From Mycobacterium kansasii ATCC 12478 (GTDB lineage Bacteria > Actinomycetota > Actinomycetes > Mycobacteriales > Mycobacteriaceae), in assembly GCF_000157895.3 (NCBI RefSeq), contig NC_022663.1, positions 3,100,001 to 3,164,000 of the forward strand: DNA of 64,000 nt, written 5' to 3'. The translations under genes and the position numbers were made by a program. Each line of letters begins with the position of its first letter. The first letter of the stretch is position 1. Below are positions 1 to 8,795 of this stretch, piece by piece. The notes beneath the pieces are model-generated. The model was not told the origin of the DNA. It worked only from the letters and a program-made list of their open reading frames with translations, and made no database searches.

Positions 1-716
1 ACCGGCACCTCATGCAGGGTGACCTCGGCGCCCTCACCCGGCGGGCTGGGCGGGATGTCGTTGCCCACCCCCGGCTGGCGACGGCCATCGGCGATCAGCG
101 TCACGCCCAGTACCAGGTCGTCATCGACCGGTCCCCGGCCGTTGCCGATATCGCTGGCGACATCGCCGGCAATCACCGCCCCCTGCGAGAACCCGACCAC
201 CACATAGCTGGTCAACGGGCACTTGTTGGTCATGTCCGTCATGGCCTGCACCATCGCGCGGGTGCCCTCCGCCCGGCTTTGGTTGTAGGAGATCTGACCG
301 TCGGAACTGAGCGGATTGTGGAATTGTGCGGTGTAGGGAACCGTGTACGTCTGCACCCGCGATCCGGGGAACTGCTGGGAGATCGGCCCGGTCACATTGA
401 GTAGCAACGCCTTCGGGAACTGCACCGGGTTAAGCGGGTTGTCCTGCGGTGACGACTCCCAGGTGCCGGGTACGGCAATCAACTGCACGTCCGGGCAAGA
501 CGCATCCTGGAAGGCGGGCCGGGGTTTGCGTGGGTGAGAGGTGGTGGGACCCGGGGTCAGCACCCCGGGCGGTACTGCGCTGGGCGGTGCTTCCTGGCGG
601 CGCAACATGACCACGCCGGCGACGATGACCAGGGCGACGACCGACGCCAGGGCTCCGGCCGCAACCCAGGCGAGGATTCGTTGGCGGCGTCTTCTGCGCC
701 GGGAGTTGGTAGCCAT
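1..716 (-). CDS. Cutinase-like mycomembrane lipase/thioesterase, partial
   Basis: Counterpart of Rv3802c, an essential cell-envelope lipase of the cutinase family with phospholipase A and thioesterase activity. The reading frame starts at the ATG at 716. It opens with a basic stretch (MATNSRRRRRQR) and a hydrophobic segment at about residues 13-36 that anchors or exports it, followed by a Pro/Thr-rich linker. The cutinase domain begins at CPDVQLIAVPGTWESS, and the nucleophile motif GFSQGAV is visible. The window edge removes the C-terminus with the Asp and His of the triad. It is the last reverse gene of the mycolyltransferase group, about 230 bp after MPT51. Family and position agree, so the call is secure; the length is unknown. 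Confidence 0.9.
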   Translation of the reverse strand, partial: MATNSRRRRRRQRILAWVAAGALASVVALVIVAGVVMLRRQEAPPSAVPPGVLTPGPTTSHPRKPRPAFQDASCPDVQLIAVPGTWESSPQDNPLNPVQFPKALLLNVTGPISQQFPGSRVQTYTVPYTAQFHNPLSSDGQISYNQSRAEGTRAMVQAMTDMTNKCPLTSYVVVGFSQGAVIAGDVASDIGNGRGPVDDDLVLGVTLIADGRRQPGVGNDIPPSPPGEGAEVTLHEVP

Positions 717-945
717 GTTCTCCTGCTAGCAGCGTCGGTGAGTCTGAGTACAGCGTGCGGCCGGTGGCGGTGTCGCGCATGCTCGCCGCCCGAGCCGCTC
801 GAAGTCACCACACCGCGTCGGCACACGGTGCCGCCGCCCTCTACTGCACCCCATACACGGTACCGGCTGGTGACGAAGTTCCGGCCCGGACGATGTCTTC
901 GCCGCGCGTGCGCGGGGCAGGCTGCGTGGATCCTCCCGCCGGCTG

Positions 946-1851
946 CTAGCGGATCGCGCCGACGATATCGCCGGACATGGCGCCCAGCTGTGCCGACCAC
1001 GAGCCCCAGCCGTTGTCGCCGCCGCCCGGGAAGTCGAAGTGACCGTTGTGCCCGCCGACGTTGCGATATTGCTGGTAGAACGACCTACTGTCACCCATCG
1101 CCGCACCGGCCTGACCGATCATGGCGGCAGGATCACTGGCGCCCAGGTTGGTCGGACTCCATACCCACACCCGGGTGTTGTTCTGCGCCAGCAGAGCTAC
1201 ATGCACGCACGGGTCGTGCCACTTCCACCGGCCCAACTGTGGGGCACCCCACATGCCGTTGCCGTCCACACCGCCGAACTCCTGGAGCCCGGCGAGGATC
1301 GCGCCGTTGGTGGTGGTGCTCGACGGGTACAGGAACCCGGAGAGCGATCCGGCGAAGCCGAATCGGTCCGGGTGGAACGCGGCCAGCGCCATCGCGCCAT
1401 AGCCGCCCTGAGATGCGCCCACGGCGGCGTGACCGCCGGGTGCCAGGCCTTTGTTGGCCGCCAGCCAATCGGGAAGCTCACTGGACAGGAAGGTTTCCCA
1501 CTGCTTGCTACCGTCCTGTTCCCAGTTGGTGTACATGCTGTAGGCACCGCCGGCCGGGGCGACCACCGAGATTCCCTTGCCGGCCAGGGTGTTCATCGCG
1601 TTACCGGCGGTGACCCAGTTGCTCACGTCCGGGCCGGCGTTGAAGGCATCCAGCAAGTACACCGCGTGGGGGCCGCCGCCCAGGAACGCGACCGGGATGT
1701 CGCGGCCCATGGCGCCCGACGGCACCATCAGGGTCTCGTAGGGGGCGGCTTTGGCCGTGCCCGACGATCCTGCAGCCGCGGTGACACCGCCCAACCCGAT
1801 CGACAGCACCGCAACGCAGAGCAGCCGTAGCAACACCGACAGACCCCTCAT
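946..1851 (-). CDS. fbpD: MPT51/MPB51 antigen, Ag85-related protein
   Basis: Secreted alpha/beta-hydrolase of the antigen 85 family (Rv3803c, MPT51), thought to bind fibronectin and not to transfer mycolates. The start is ATG 1851 (MRGLSVLLRLLCVAV); a longer frame exists upstream but lies outside the conserved region. A signal peptide ending near AKAAP is followed by the conserved start YETLMVPS, giving 301 aa. The nucleophile elbow reads VGASQGGYG with Ser147, but the region aligned with the catalytic His of Ag85 (HSWEYW) reads NGWGSW, so the triad is incomplete. It follows fbpA in the same direction with a hairpin terminator between them. Confidence 0.95.
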   Translation of the reverse strand: MRGLSVLLRLLCVAVLSIGLGGVTAAAGSSGTAKAAPYETLMVPSGAMGRDIPVAFLGGGPHAVYLLDAFNAGPDVSNWVTAGNAMNTLAGKGISVVAPAGGAYSMYTNWEQDGSKQWETFLSSELPDWLAANKGLAPGGHAAVGASQGGYGAMALAAFHPDRFGFAGSLSGFLYPSSTTTNGAILAGLQEFGGVDGNGMWGAPQLGRWKWHDPCVHVALLAQNNTRVWVWSPTNLGASDPAAMIGQAGAAMGDSRSFYQQYRNVGGHNGHFDFPGGGDNGWGSWSAQLGAMSGDIVGAIR

Positions 1852-1987
1852 GTCCACCTCCATCGTGTATCGCTGCGTGCCCGCAGCGCCCGACCGTGCG
1901 GCGGGTTCGAGGCATGCCCCGGCCCGCAAGGTAGCTAACCACACCGCACACAAGGGGATAAAGGGGAGATAACGCAAGAAATAACCA

Positions 1988-2017
1988 ACGGCGGCGACCC
2001 CGAAGGGTCGCCGCCGT
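1988..2017 (-). terminator. Rho-independent terminator after fbpA
   Basis: Perfect 13-bp inverted repeat (ACGGCGGCGACCC / GGGTCGCCGCCGT) with a 4-base loop. On the reverse strand it is followed by a T-rich stretch. It lies 40 bp past the fbpA stop and about 140 bp before the MPT51 start, so it probably ends or attenuates the fbpA transcript and separates the two antigens transcriptionally. Confidence 0.8.
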
Positions 2018-2058
2018 CGAATGCGGGTTCTCGGACGCCGTTGCGGCGCCCAGGGCGT

Positions 2059-3090
2059 CTAGGTGCCCTGCGTGGTGCCGTTGCCGCCGCCGCCGGGTGT
2101 CGCGCCCAGCGTGTGCTGCAGGTCCGGCTTCATGGCGTTGAGCTGCGCACCCCAGTACTCCCAGCTGTGCGTGCCGTTGTCGTCGAAGTTCCACACGGCG
2201 TTGTGCCCACCGGCCGCGTTGTAGGCGGTCTGGAACTTCAAGTTGCTGGTCCGCACGAAGCCCTCGAGGAACTTGGCGGGCAGGTTGTCGCCACCCAGGT
2301 CCGACGGCTTGCCGTTGCCGCAGTACACCCAGATGCGGGTGTTGTTGGCGACGAGCTTGCCCACCTGCAGCGTCGGGTCGTTGCGCTGCCACGCCGGGTC
2401 ATCCTTCGGACCCCACATGTCGGAGGCCTTGTAGCCGCCCGCGTCACCCATGGCCAGGCCGATCAGCGACGGCCCCATCGCCTGCGACGGGTCGAGCAGC
2501 GCCGACAGCGATCCGGCGTAGATGAACTGCGCCGGGTGGTACGCGGCCAGGATCAACGCCGACGAGCCGGCCATCGACAGACCCACCGCAGCGCTGCCGG
2601 TCGGCTTGACCTGGCGGTTGGCCGACAGGTACTGCGGCAACTCGCTGGTCAGGAAGGTCTCCCACTTGTAGGTGGTGCAGCCGGCCTTACCGCAGGCCGG
2701 GTTGTACCAGTCGGAGTAGAAGCTTGACTGCCCGCCGACCGGCATGACCACCGAGATGCCCGACTGGTAGTACCACTCGAACGCCGGGGTGTTGATGTCC
2801 CAGCCGTTGAAGTCTTCCTGAGCGCGCATACCGTCAAGCAGGTACAGCGCGGGCGAGTTCGCCCCACCGCTCTGGAACTGGACCTTGATGTCGCGACCCA
2901 TGGCCGCCGAGGGCACCTGCAGGTATTCCACCGGCAGGCCCGGCCGCGAGAAGGCACTCGCGGTCGCCGAACCGCCAGTGACGTCAACGACACCGACCAG
3001 ACCCAACAGCAGGGCCGCACCAACGGCTCCCACCATGAGTCGGCGCGGCATACCCGTCACGGCGCCACGAAACCTGTCAACAAGCTTCAT
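2059..3090 (-). CDS. fbpA: Antigen 85A, trehalose mycolyltransferase
   Basis: Transfers mycolic acid between trehalose monomycolates to give trehalose dimycolate, and onto arabinogalactan, in the periplasm; it also binds fibronectin. 343 aa. The N-terminus is basic with a hydrophobic core (about residues 17-36) and cleaves near SATASAFSRPG. The mature protein begins FSRPGLPVEYLQVPS, typical of Ag85. The catalytic Ser lies in GLSMAGSS (Ser172) and the catalytic His in THSWEYWG. A Gly-rich tail (GATPGGGGNGTTQGT) ends the protein. It lies upstream of MPT51 and just downstream of the arabinan genes. Identity is certain at family level; Ag85A rather than B or C rests on synteny and the N-terminus. 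Confidence 0.97.
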   Translation of the reverse strand: MKLVDRFRGAVTGMPRRLMVGAVGAALLLGLVGVVDVTGGSATASAFSRPGLPVEYLQVPSAAMGRDIKVQFQSGGANSPALYLLDGMRAQEDFNGWDINTPAFEWYYQSGISVVMPVGGQSSFYSDWYNPACGKAGCTTYKWETFLTSELPQYLSANRQVKPTGSAAVGLSMAGSSALILAAYHPAQFIYAGSLSALLDPSQAMGPSLIGLAMGDAGGYKASDMWGPKDDPAWQRNDPTLQVGKLVANNTRIWVYCGNGKPSDLGGDNLPAKFLEGFVRTSNLKFQTAYNAAGGHNAVWNFDDNGTHSWEYWGAQLNAMKPDLQHTLGATPGGGGNGTTQGT

Positions 3091-3473
3091 CCTTGCTTCC
3101 TCATCCTCAATCTTTTAGGCGCATCCGGTGATAGGGCGCATCCTCAACTACGTCAGACTGCGCGCGCTCGGCGTCGCAGTGCCCGTGTAGTCAACCACAA
3201 CTTGGGGTCGGTTCTCTCATCGAGCACCGCGCCGAAAGCGTTACCGGGCCGCGATTCCGGGTGATTTTTGCACCGGATGCGACGGTCCGAGATCTCGTTT
3301 CCGCATGTGCCCGGGGTTCGGTGGCCGCTGGTGACGGCTCAAATGTGATGTTGCTGTCAGTCTCGCCTCACACCGCGGGACGCGCGTCGCGGACGCCTGA
3401 TCGCAATTGGGCCGAAATTCTTCGCGGCACGGCCCGCCCGGCCCGGCATTCGGGCCGGATCACTGAGCCCGAA
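3091..3473. other. Intergenic region, fbpA promoter side
   Basis: About 380 bp between the fbpA start and the aftB stop, both read in reverse. It should hold the fbpA promoter and 5' leader. A hairpin at 3438-3458 (CCGGCCC / GGGCCGG, 7-base loop), 16 bp past aftB, may be a weak terminator. No conserved coding frame or RNA gene was seen. Confidence 0.5.
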
Positions 3474-5351
3474 TCACTCCCGAGCCGGGGCCGGCGACAC
3501 GTCGGGCACCTCGAGTCCGCACCTGATGAGTTCGTTGAGCGGCACCCGGTCGATCCGGTACCGGGTGAACTCGAAGGAGTGCACCACGTTGGACACAAAA
3601 CGGCGCAGGGTCAACGGCGCACGCACCGAGTTCAGCACCGCCTGGGTCGCGGGGCATTTCAGGGCCGCCTCCGCCTGAGCGACCCACGCGGGGTCGAGGT
3701 ATCCCGGAACACCGGGATACCACTTCACCCACGGGCCGTCGGCGATCACCCAGTCGGGGAACAGGTTCTTGTCGTGGCCGATCCGGCCGTGCTTCAACCG
3801 CTCGGTGTGTTGGGCCAGCGGGTTTGCCAGCCCGATCTGGTCGATCACTCTGACATCGAGTCCCACGTTCATGCCCAGCATCCCCAAATTGGTGAAAAAC
3901 ACCGCGTGTTGCGGCTTTTGGGTCGCCGGGATACCGGGAGCGGTTCCCGGCGGGATCATCGGCACCAGATCCCACTGGTTGTAGTTGCCCGACGGCAGCA
4001 GCAGAGCGCCTTCGGGGGTGTTGTCAAGCGCGGTCAGCACGGCGGCCATCCGCGGGTAATCGAGGTAGTCGGCGGCGGTCAGCGGATGGGCGTGTCCGGT
4101 GGCCTGCGCGTAGAAGCGGCGCTCGTCGACGATGCCGGTATAGGTGACGTGCGTGGCGTCGTCGCCCATGCCCGGCGAGTTCGCTGCCCACAGCGACCAG
4201 CCCGCCACACCCAGCCAGAGGATGCTGACCCCACCGGCCAGCCAGTAACCAGTCTCCTTGGAGAAGTCCTTGCCATCGGGCAGTAGCACCGGAATTACCG
4301 CCACCGGAGCCAGCAAGCAGAAGAGCGGCGCCAGCAACACGCGGCCGTGCATGAAATCGCCGCCTTGCCGGATCCAGTACAGCGCCTGCAGCAGGCCGCT
4401 GCCGATCATGAAGGCCACCACCGCCGCCGGGCTCTGTACCGCCCGGGCCACCCGCCCGTAGTCGGGCGCCACCATCGGACGCAGGAACGACGGCCTACGA
4501 CGAGCCAGCATCAGAACCAGGCCAAGCGGCACCAAAAGCACGATCGGCACCCATAGGGCGTAGGGCCGGTTGAAATTCGAGAGATAGATCATGCCCTGCG
4601 ACCACTTGTCGCCGGCGGCGTCCTTGGCCAGCGCGGTACCGGGCACCAATAACGCGTAGTAGCCCATCCGGAAGATCTGGTAGGCGACCGGCAGGAAGCC
4701 GCCGGCCACCACGATCAGCACCCGGCGGCGCCAGGTCCGCGCCGCGACCAGCATCATGATCAAGGCCAGGCCGCCCATCAGCGCCAGCTCCGGCCGGACC
4801 AGGACGCTGCATCCCGCGACGAACGCCAGCGCACCTATGAACACCCGGCCGTGGGGACGGACCCGCAGCGGCTGCGCCCAGCACACCATCATCCACCACA
4901 GCAGGCCCAGATAGGTCAGCACCAGTCCGCTTTCCAGCCCTGACGTTGCGAAGTCTCGCGCCGGCGGCACCGCGATGTAGACCAGCGCGCCGGCCGGCAA
5001 CATGATCGCCCGGCGGCCGCGCAGGCTGGGCGCATACAACCGCCCGGTACCCAGCATGAGCAGCGCCGCCCCCAGCAACGACAGCATCAGGGCCACGGCC
5101 AGCGCCACATATTCCAGCCGCATCGGCCCGCCTACCCAGCTGGCCACGTACAGCAAGTACGTCCACACCGTCGACGTATTGGCCTCCACGCGCTCGCCCA
5201 TGTTGAACACCGGCCCGTTGCCGGCCAGCAGGTTGCGCACCGTGCGCAGCACGATCAGCCCGTCGTCGGCGATCCAGCGTCGTTGCCACGCACCCCAGCC
5301 GAACAGCATGCAGACCACTGCCACGCTGACCCATAGACTGATCCGGACCAC
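3474..5351 (-). CDS. aftB: Arabinofuranosyltransferase AftB
   Basis: GT-C glycosyltransferase that adds the terminal beta-1,2-arabinofuranose residues of arabinogalactan and lipoarabinomannan, using decaprenyl-phosphoryl-arabinose (family knowledge, Rv3805c). I chose GTG 5351 (VVRISLWVSV), giving 625 aa, close to the M. tuberculosis length; a TTG at 5465 would add 38 residues and overlap ubiA. Many hydrophobic helices fill the N-terminal two thirds. An acidic motif RRWIADDGLI follows the first helix, as in GT-C enzymes. The C-terminal third is soluble and presumably extracytoplasmic. It is downstream of ubiA, which makes the precursor of its donor. Confidence 0.93.
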   Translation of the reverse strand: MVRISLWVSVAVVCMLFGWGAWQRRWIADDGLIVLRTVRNLLAGNGPVFNMGERVEANTSTVWTYLLYVASWVGGPMRLEYVALAVALMLSLLGAALLMLGTGRLYAPSLRGRRAIMLPAGALVYIAVPPARDFATSGLESGLVLTYLGLLWWMMVCWAQPLRVRPHGRVFIGALAFVAGCSVLVRPELALMGGLALIMMLVAARTWRRRVLIVVAGGFLPVAYQIFRMGYYALLVPGTALAKDAAGDKWSQGMIYLSNFNRPYALWVPIVLLVPLGLVLMLARRRPSFLRPMVAPDYGRVARAVQSPAAVVAFMIGSGLLQALYWIRQGGDFMHGRVLLAPLFCLLAPVAVIPVLLPDGKDFSKETGYWLAGGVSILWLGVAGWSLWAANSPGMGDDATHVTYTGIVDERRFYAQATGHAHPLTAADYLDYPRMAAVLTALDNTPEGALLLPSGNYNQWDLVPMIPPGTAPGIPATQKPQHAVFFTNLGMLGMNVGLDVRVIDQIGLANPLAQHTERLKHGRIGHDKNLFPDWVIADGPWVKWYPGVPGYLDPAWVAQAEAALKCPATQAVLNSVRAPLTLRRFVSNVVHSFEFTRYRIDRVPLNELIRCGLEVPDVSPAPARE

Positions 5352-5439
5352 CGGCTCATAGGGAAAAACCGGCCACCTGGCCCGCCGGACTGCGGGCCTG
5401 CGGGCCAGCGCGCTGGCCCGCAGGGCCTTGAATCTCGAA

Positions 5440-6348
5440 CTAGCCGAAGGCAACAGCGGCCCCAACTGTTCCTATCCACGCCAGCGCCAGCAACTGCAAT
5501 ACCCGGTCGCGCAGTGCGATGTCTTCGGGCTCCCCGGCCAGCCCCCCGTCGACGTCCACGGCGTAGCGCAGGATCGCGATGGTGAACGGGACCATCGACA
5601 CCGCATACCACGATCCCGAGTAACGGTCGCGTTCGAACGCCCACAACCCGTAGGACACCACCACGGCGGTGGCCGAGAGCGTCCAGACGAATCGAAGATA
5701 GGTGCTGGTATAGCTTTCCAGCGACTTGCGAATCGCCGCACCGGTACGCTCGGCCAGCTGCAACTCGGCGTAGCGTTTGCCGGCCACCATGAACAGCGAC
5801 CCGAACGCGGCCGTCAGCAAGAACCACTGGGACAGCGGGATGTCGGCCGCCGCGCCGCCGGCGATGGCGCGGATCAGATACGCCGACGACACGATGCAAA
5901 TGTCGATCACCGCTTGGTGCTTGAGGCCGTAGCAATACCCAAGTTGCATGGCCAGGTAAACGGCCATCACCACGGCCAGGCTGGGGGTCAGCCACCAGGC
6001 AATGGCCAGCGAGGCCACCCCCAGCACCGCCGCTACCGCGTAGGCCAGCCATTCGGGCACCACGCCGGCCGCGATCGGGCGGAACCTCTTGGTGGGGTGC
6101 TCGCGATCAGCCTCCACATCGCGCACGTCGTTGATCAGGTAGATCGCCGAGGCGGCCAGGCTGAACACCACGAATGCGACCGAAACCTTGGTCAGCACCT
6201 CGGCATAGTCGTATCGGACGCCGCGGCCCGCCGCGGCGAGCGGCGCGGCCAGCACCAGGACGTTTTTCACCCACTGCCGCGGGCGCATCGCCTTGACGAC
6301 GCCGACAACCAGGTTGGCCGGAGGGCCGGTCACCACGTCTTCACTCAT
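5440..6348 (-). CDS. ubiA: Decaprenyl-phosphate phosphoribosyltransferase
   Basis: UbiA-family membrane prenyltransferase (Rv3806c) joining PRPP to decaprenyl phosphate, the first step to decaprenyl-phosphoryl-arabinose, the arabinan donor targeted downstream by benzothiazinones and ethambutol. 302 aa from ATG 6348 (MSEDVVTG). The first aspartate motif is NDVRDVEADREH (NDxxDxxxD). A second conserved region follows as YCYGLKHQAVIDICIV. Several transmembrane helices are evident. Its start overlaps the end of the PAP2 gene by 8 bp, so the two are probably translationally coupled. Mutations in this family affect ethambutol response in M. tuberculosis. Confidence 0.95.
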   Translation of the reverse strand: MSEDVVTGPPANLVVGVVKAMRPRQWVKNVLVLAAPLAAAGRGVRYDYAEVLTKVSVAFVVFSLAASAIYLINDVRDVEADREHPTKRFRPIAAGVVPEWLAYAVAAVLGVASLAIAWWLTPSLAVVMAVYLAMQLGYCYGLKHQAVIDICIVSSAYLIRAIAGGAAADIPLSQWFLLTAAFGSLFMVAGKRYAELQLAERTGAAIRKSLESYTSTYLRFVWTLSATAVVVSYGLWAFERDRYSGSWYAVSMVPFTIAILRYAVDVDGGLAGEPEDIALRDRVLQLLALAWIGTVGAAVAFG

Positions 6349-6904
6349 ATATAGACACACCCCCTTGCAGGCCGACGTCGAGTCGCACCGCAACGGCCGC
6401 GACGGCGGCGCCGAGCGCCACACCGGCGGCGACGTCGCTGGGGTAATGCACCCCCAGCAGTATTCGGGACAGGGCCATCGGTGGCACCAGCACCGCCGCG
6501 CCAAGCCCGATGGGCAGGCCGGCGGCCCTGCTCATCAGGATGGCCGCGGCCGTCGTAGAGGTCGCGTGCGCCGACGGGAAGCTCAATTGGCTTGGCGTGC
6601 CGACGTTTACGGCGACGGCCGGATGATGGGGGCGTTTGCGCCGGACCACCCGTTTGACCAATACCGCCGCCGCGTGGGCGGCGAAGGCGCCGGCGCCGGC
6701 GACCAGCCAATCCCGGCGCCGCCGCGGGGAAAGAACCGCGCCGAGCGCCGAAGCCGCCAGCCAGCCGATGCTGTGTTCGCCGAAGTAGGAAAGGCCCTGC
6801 GCAATGGTCAGCGCCTCCGGTCGCCCATTCAGCGCTGACTGTACGGCCACAATTGCGGCGACTTCGCCGCGCGCCGGCGCCCCCAGCGGACGGGCTTCAG
6901 GCAT
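6341..6904 (-). CDS. PAP2-family membrane phosphatase
   Basis: Counterpart of Rv3807c, the proposed decaprenyl-5-phosphoryl-phosphoribose phosphatase acting after UbiA. 187 aa with about five transmembrane helices. The three PAP2 motifs are present: KRVVRRKRPHHP (KxxxxxxRP), PSAHATS (PSGH, with Gly replaced by Ala) and SRILLGVHYPSDVAAG (SRxxxxxHxxxD). The Gly-to-Ala change is the only departure from the textbook motif. It overlaps both glfT2 and ubiA by 8 bp in a tightly packed operon. Membership is clear; the substrate is inferred from the neighbours. Confidence 0.9.
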   Translation of the reverse strand: MPEARPLGAPARGEVAAIVAVQSALNGRPEALTIAQGLSYFGEHSIGWLAASALGAVLSPRRRRDWLVAGAGAFAAHAAAVLVKRVVRRKRPHHPAVAVNVGTPSQLSFPSAHATSTTAAAILMSRAAGLPIGLGAAVLVPPMALSRILLGVHYPSDVAAGVALGAAVAAVAVRLDVGLQGGVSIYE

Positions 6905-8795
6905 GTCGGCGCTCTTGGTTTTCCACCGTGAAGAGCACCGTCTCCCACTTCTGCTTGCTGGACAGTACCGGCAACGCGGCGCGGTAGACCTTGCGCATCT
7001 CGTCGAAGCGGCGGGTCAGTTGACGTTGGCGGCGCAGCGATTGCCACAGCAGGGCGAACATCTTGGCCCGATCGCGCTGCCGGTAGACCACTCCGCACCC
7101 GTCGGCCGTCGTGACCGTGACCCCGTCGACCGTGCACAACCGGAACCAGCGGGCGTCCTGGGTGGGCACGTTGTACTCGGGGCGCTCATGGTGGGCCGGG
7201 TCGGCGGTCGTGAGATTGTGCACGATGCCCCGGGCCAGCCGGTAACCAATGGTGACGGGGTTCACCGGCGGCTTCATCACCTTGTTCTTGTGCAACGGCG
7301 GAGGCAGCTCACTGGCGGCGGGCAGCACGACGGCGTCGGGGTAGGCCTTGCGGATGCGATGCACGTCCGGCAGTGCCGATTCCAGGATGGAGAAGATGTG
7401 TTCGGGGCCGGCGAGGAAGTCGTCGATGGCCTTGTTCTGGATCGCCACTGTCGAATATTCCAGGCAGGCAAGGTGTTTCAGGGTTGCTTTGAGGTGGCTG
7501 CGCACCAGGCCGGTAACGTCACCGTTCCAGTGCATCGCGGCCACCACCAGTCGGTTGCGCAGGTGGAAGTAGGCCTGCCAGTCGATGGCGTCGTCTTTGT
7601 CGCTCCAGGCCATGTGCCAGATCGCCGCGCCGGGCAGCGTGACCGTGGGGTAGCCGTGTTCGGCCGCGCGGAGACCGTAGTCGGCGTCGTCCCATTTGAT
7701 GAACAACGGCAGCGGCTGGCCCAGCTCCTCGGCCACCTGCCGCGGGATCATGCACGTCCACCAGCCGTTGTAGTCGACGTCGATGCGCCGGTGCAGCAGC
7801 TTGCTCTTGTCCTCTTTGTCGCCCAGCGGGTATTCGGCGAAGTCGTGGTCGTATTCGGCGTGCGGGGCGGCGGTCCACATGAAGTTCGATCGGTTGACGA
7901 CTTCGCCCATGATGTGCAGGTGCGAGGGCTCCTGCAGGTTGAGCATCTGCCCGCCGACCAGCATCGGGCTCTTGGCGAAGCGGTGCATGGCCAGCACCCG
8001 CAGAATGGAGTCCGGCTCGATGCGGATGTCGTCGTCCATGAACAGGATCTGCTGGCAGTCGGTGTTTTTCAGCGCTTCGTACATCACCCGGCTGTAGCCG
8101 CCGGAACCGCCCAGGTTGGGCTGGTCGTGGAGGGAGAGCCGATTGCCCAGTCGTGCCGCGGCGGCGGAGAAGTCCGGATGGTCGCGCACTTTGCGGGTGC
8201 CTTGGTCGGGCACGATCACCGCGCCGATCACCTGGTCAACCAGCGGGTCTGCGGTGAGTTCGGCCAGCGCGTTGGCGCAGTCCGCGGGGCGGTTGAAGGT
8301 GGGGATGCCGACCGCGATGTTGGCGGTACCCGGGGCGGGGATGGGCGCGTACCAGCCACCGTTGAGCAGGGTGACCGCGGTGTCGGTGGTGATGTCGAAC
8401 CAGATCCAGCCGCCGTCCTCGAACGGTTGCAGCCCCACCTCGACCTCGACGACCTGCGGCTGGTCCGAAGCGCCGGCGAACGCCCGGCCCTCGACGAAGA
8501 TGCGGGCACCGGTGGCCTTGGTTCGGTAGACGTCGAGGCGCCCCGCACCGATGAGCTCGACGCGCAGCACCACGGACGTGCAGATCGACCAGCGTCGCCA
8601 GTAGCTGGCCGGAAACGCATTGAAATACGTGGCGAACGACACCTCTGACTCGGGGCCGATCTGCAGCGAGGTCCGGCTCGTGGCGTGCGCGCGCCGCGCG
8701 TTGGTGGTCGACTCCTCGAGGTACAGCTTGCGCACGTCGAGCGGTTCGCCCGGTCGCGGCAGGATGATGCGGGACAGCAGGCTTTCGGCGGTCAT
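6897..8795 (-). CDS. glfT2: Galactofuranosyltransferase GlfT2
   Basis: Processive UDP-galactofuranosyltransferase that builds the bulk of the arabinogalactan galactan chain with alternating beta-1,5 and beta-1,6 links (Rv3808c). 632 aa, family length. The layout is an N-terminal beta domain (1-155), a GT-A fold starting AVGIPTFNRPADC, the metal-binding motif FMDDDIRIE (Asp254-256), the catalytic-base region KWDDADYG (368-374), and His394 in AIWHMAW as the likely metal ligand. The C-terminal part is helical. The ATG overlaps the glf stop by 4 bp (ATGA), coupling donor synthesis to polymerisation. Confidence 0.97.
   Translation of the reverse strand: MTAESLLSRIILPRPGEPLDVRKLYLEESTTNARRAHATSRTSLQIGPESEVSFATYFNAFPASYWRRWSICTSVVLRVELIGAGRLDVYRTKATGARIFVEGRAFAGASDQPQVVEVEVGLQPFEDGGWIWFDITTDTAVTLLNGGWYAPIPAPGTANIAVGIPTFNRPADCANALAELTADPLVDQVIGAVIVPDQGTRKVRDHPDFSAAAARLGNRLSLHDQPNLGGSGGYSRVMYEALKNTDCQQILFMDDDIRIEPDSILRVLAMHRFAKSPMLVGGQMLNLQEPSHLHIMGEVVNRSNFMWTAAPHAEYDHDFAEYPLGDKEDKSKLLHRRIDVDYNGWWTCMIPRQVAEELGQPLPLFIKWDDADYGLRAAEHGYPTVTLPGAAIWHMAWSDKDDAIDWQAYFHLRNRLVVAAMHWNGDVTGLVRSHLKATLKHLACLEYSTVAIQNKAIDDFLAGPEHIFSILESALPDVHRIRKAYPDAVVLPAASELPPPLHKNKVMKPPVNPVTIGYRLARGIVHNLTTADPAHHERPEYNVPTQDARWFRLCTVDGVTVTTADGCGVVYRQRDRAKMFALLWQSLRRQRQLTRRFDEMRKVYRAALPVLSSKQKWETVLFTVENQERRHA

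Noticed and set aside
5352..5465. TTG start for aftB adding 38 residues
   Set aside because: Extends into ubiA and the family usually begins near residue 39 of that frame.
6804..8648. 614-codon forward frame opposite glfT2
   Set aside because: Mirror frame of a verified gene on the reverse strand; protein rich in R, G, V, H and no family motif.
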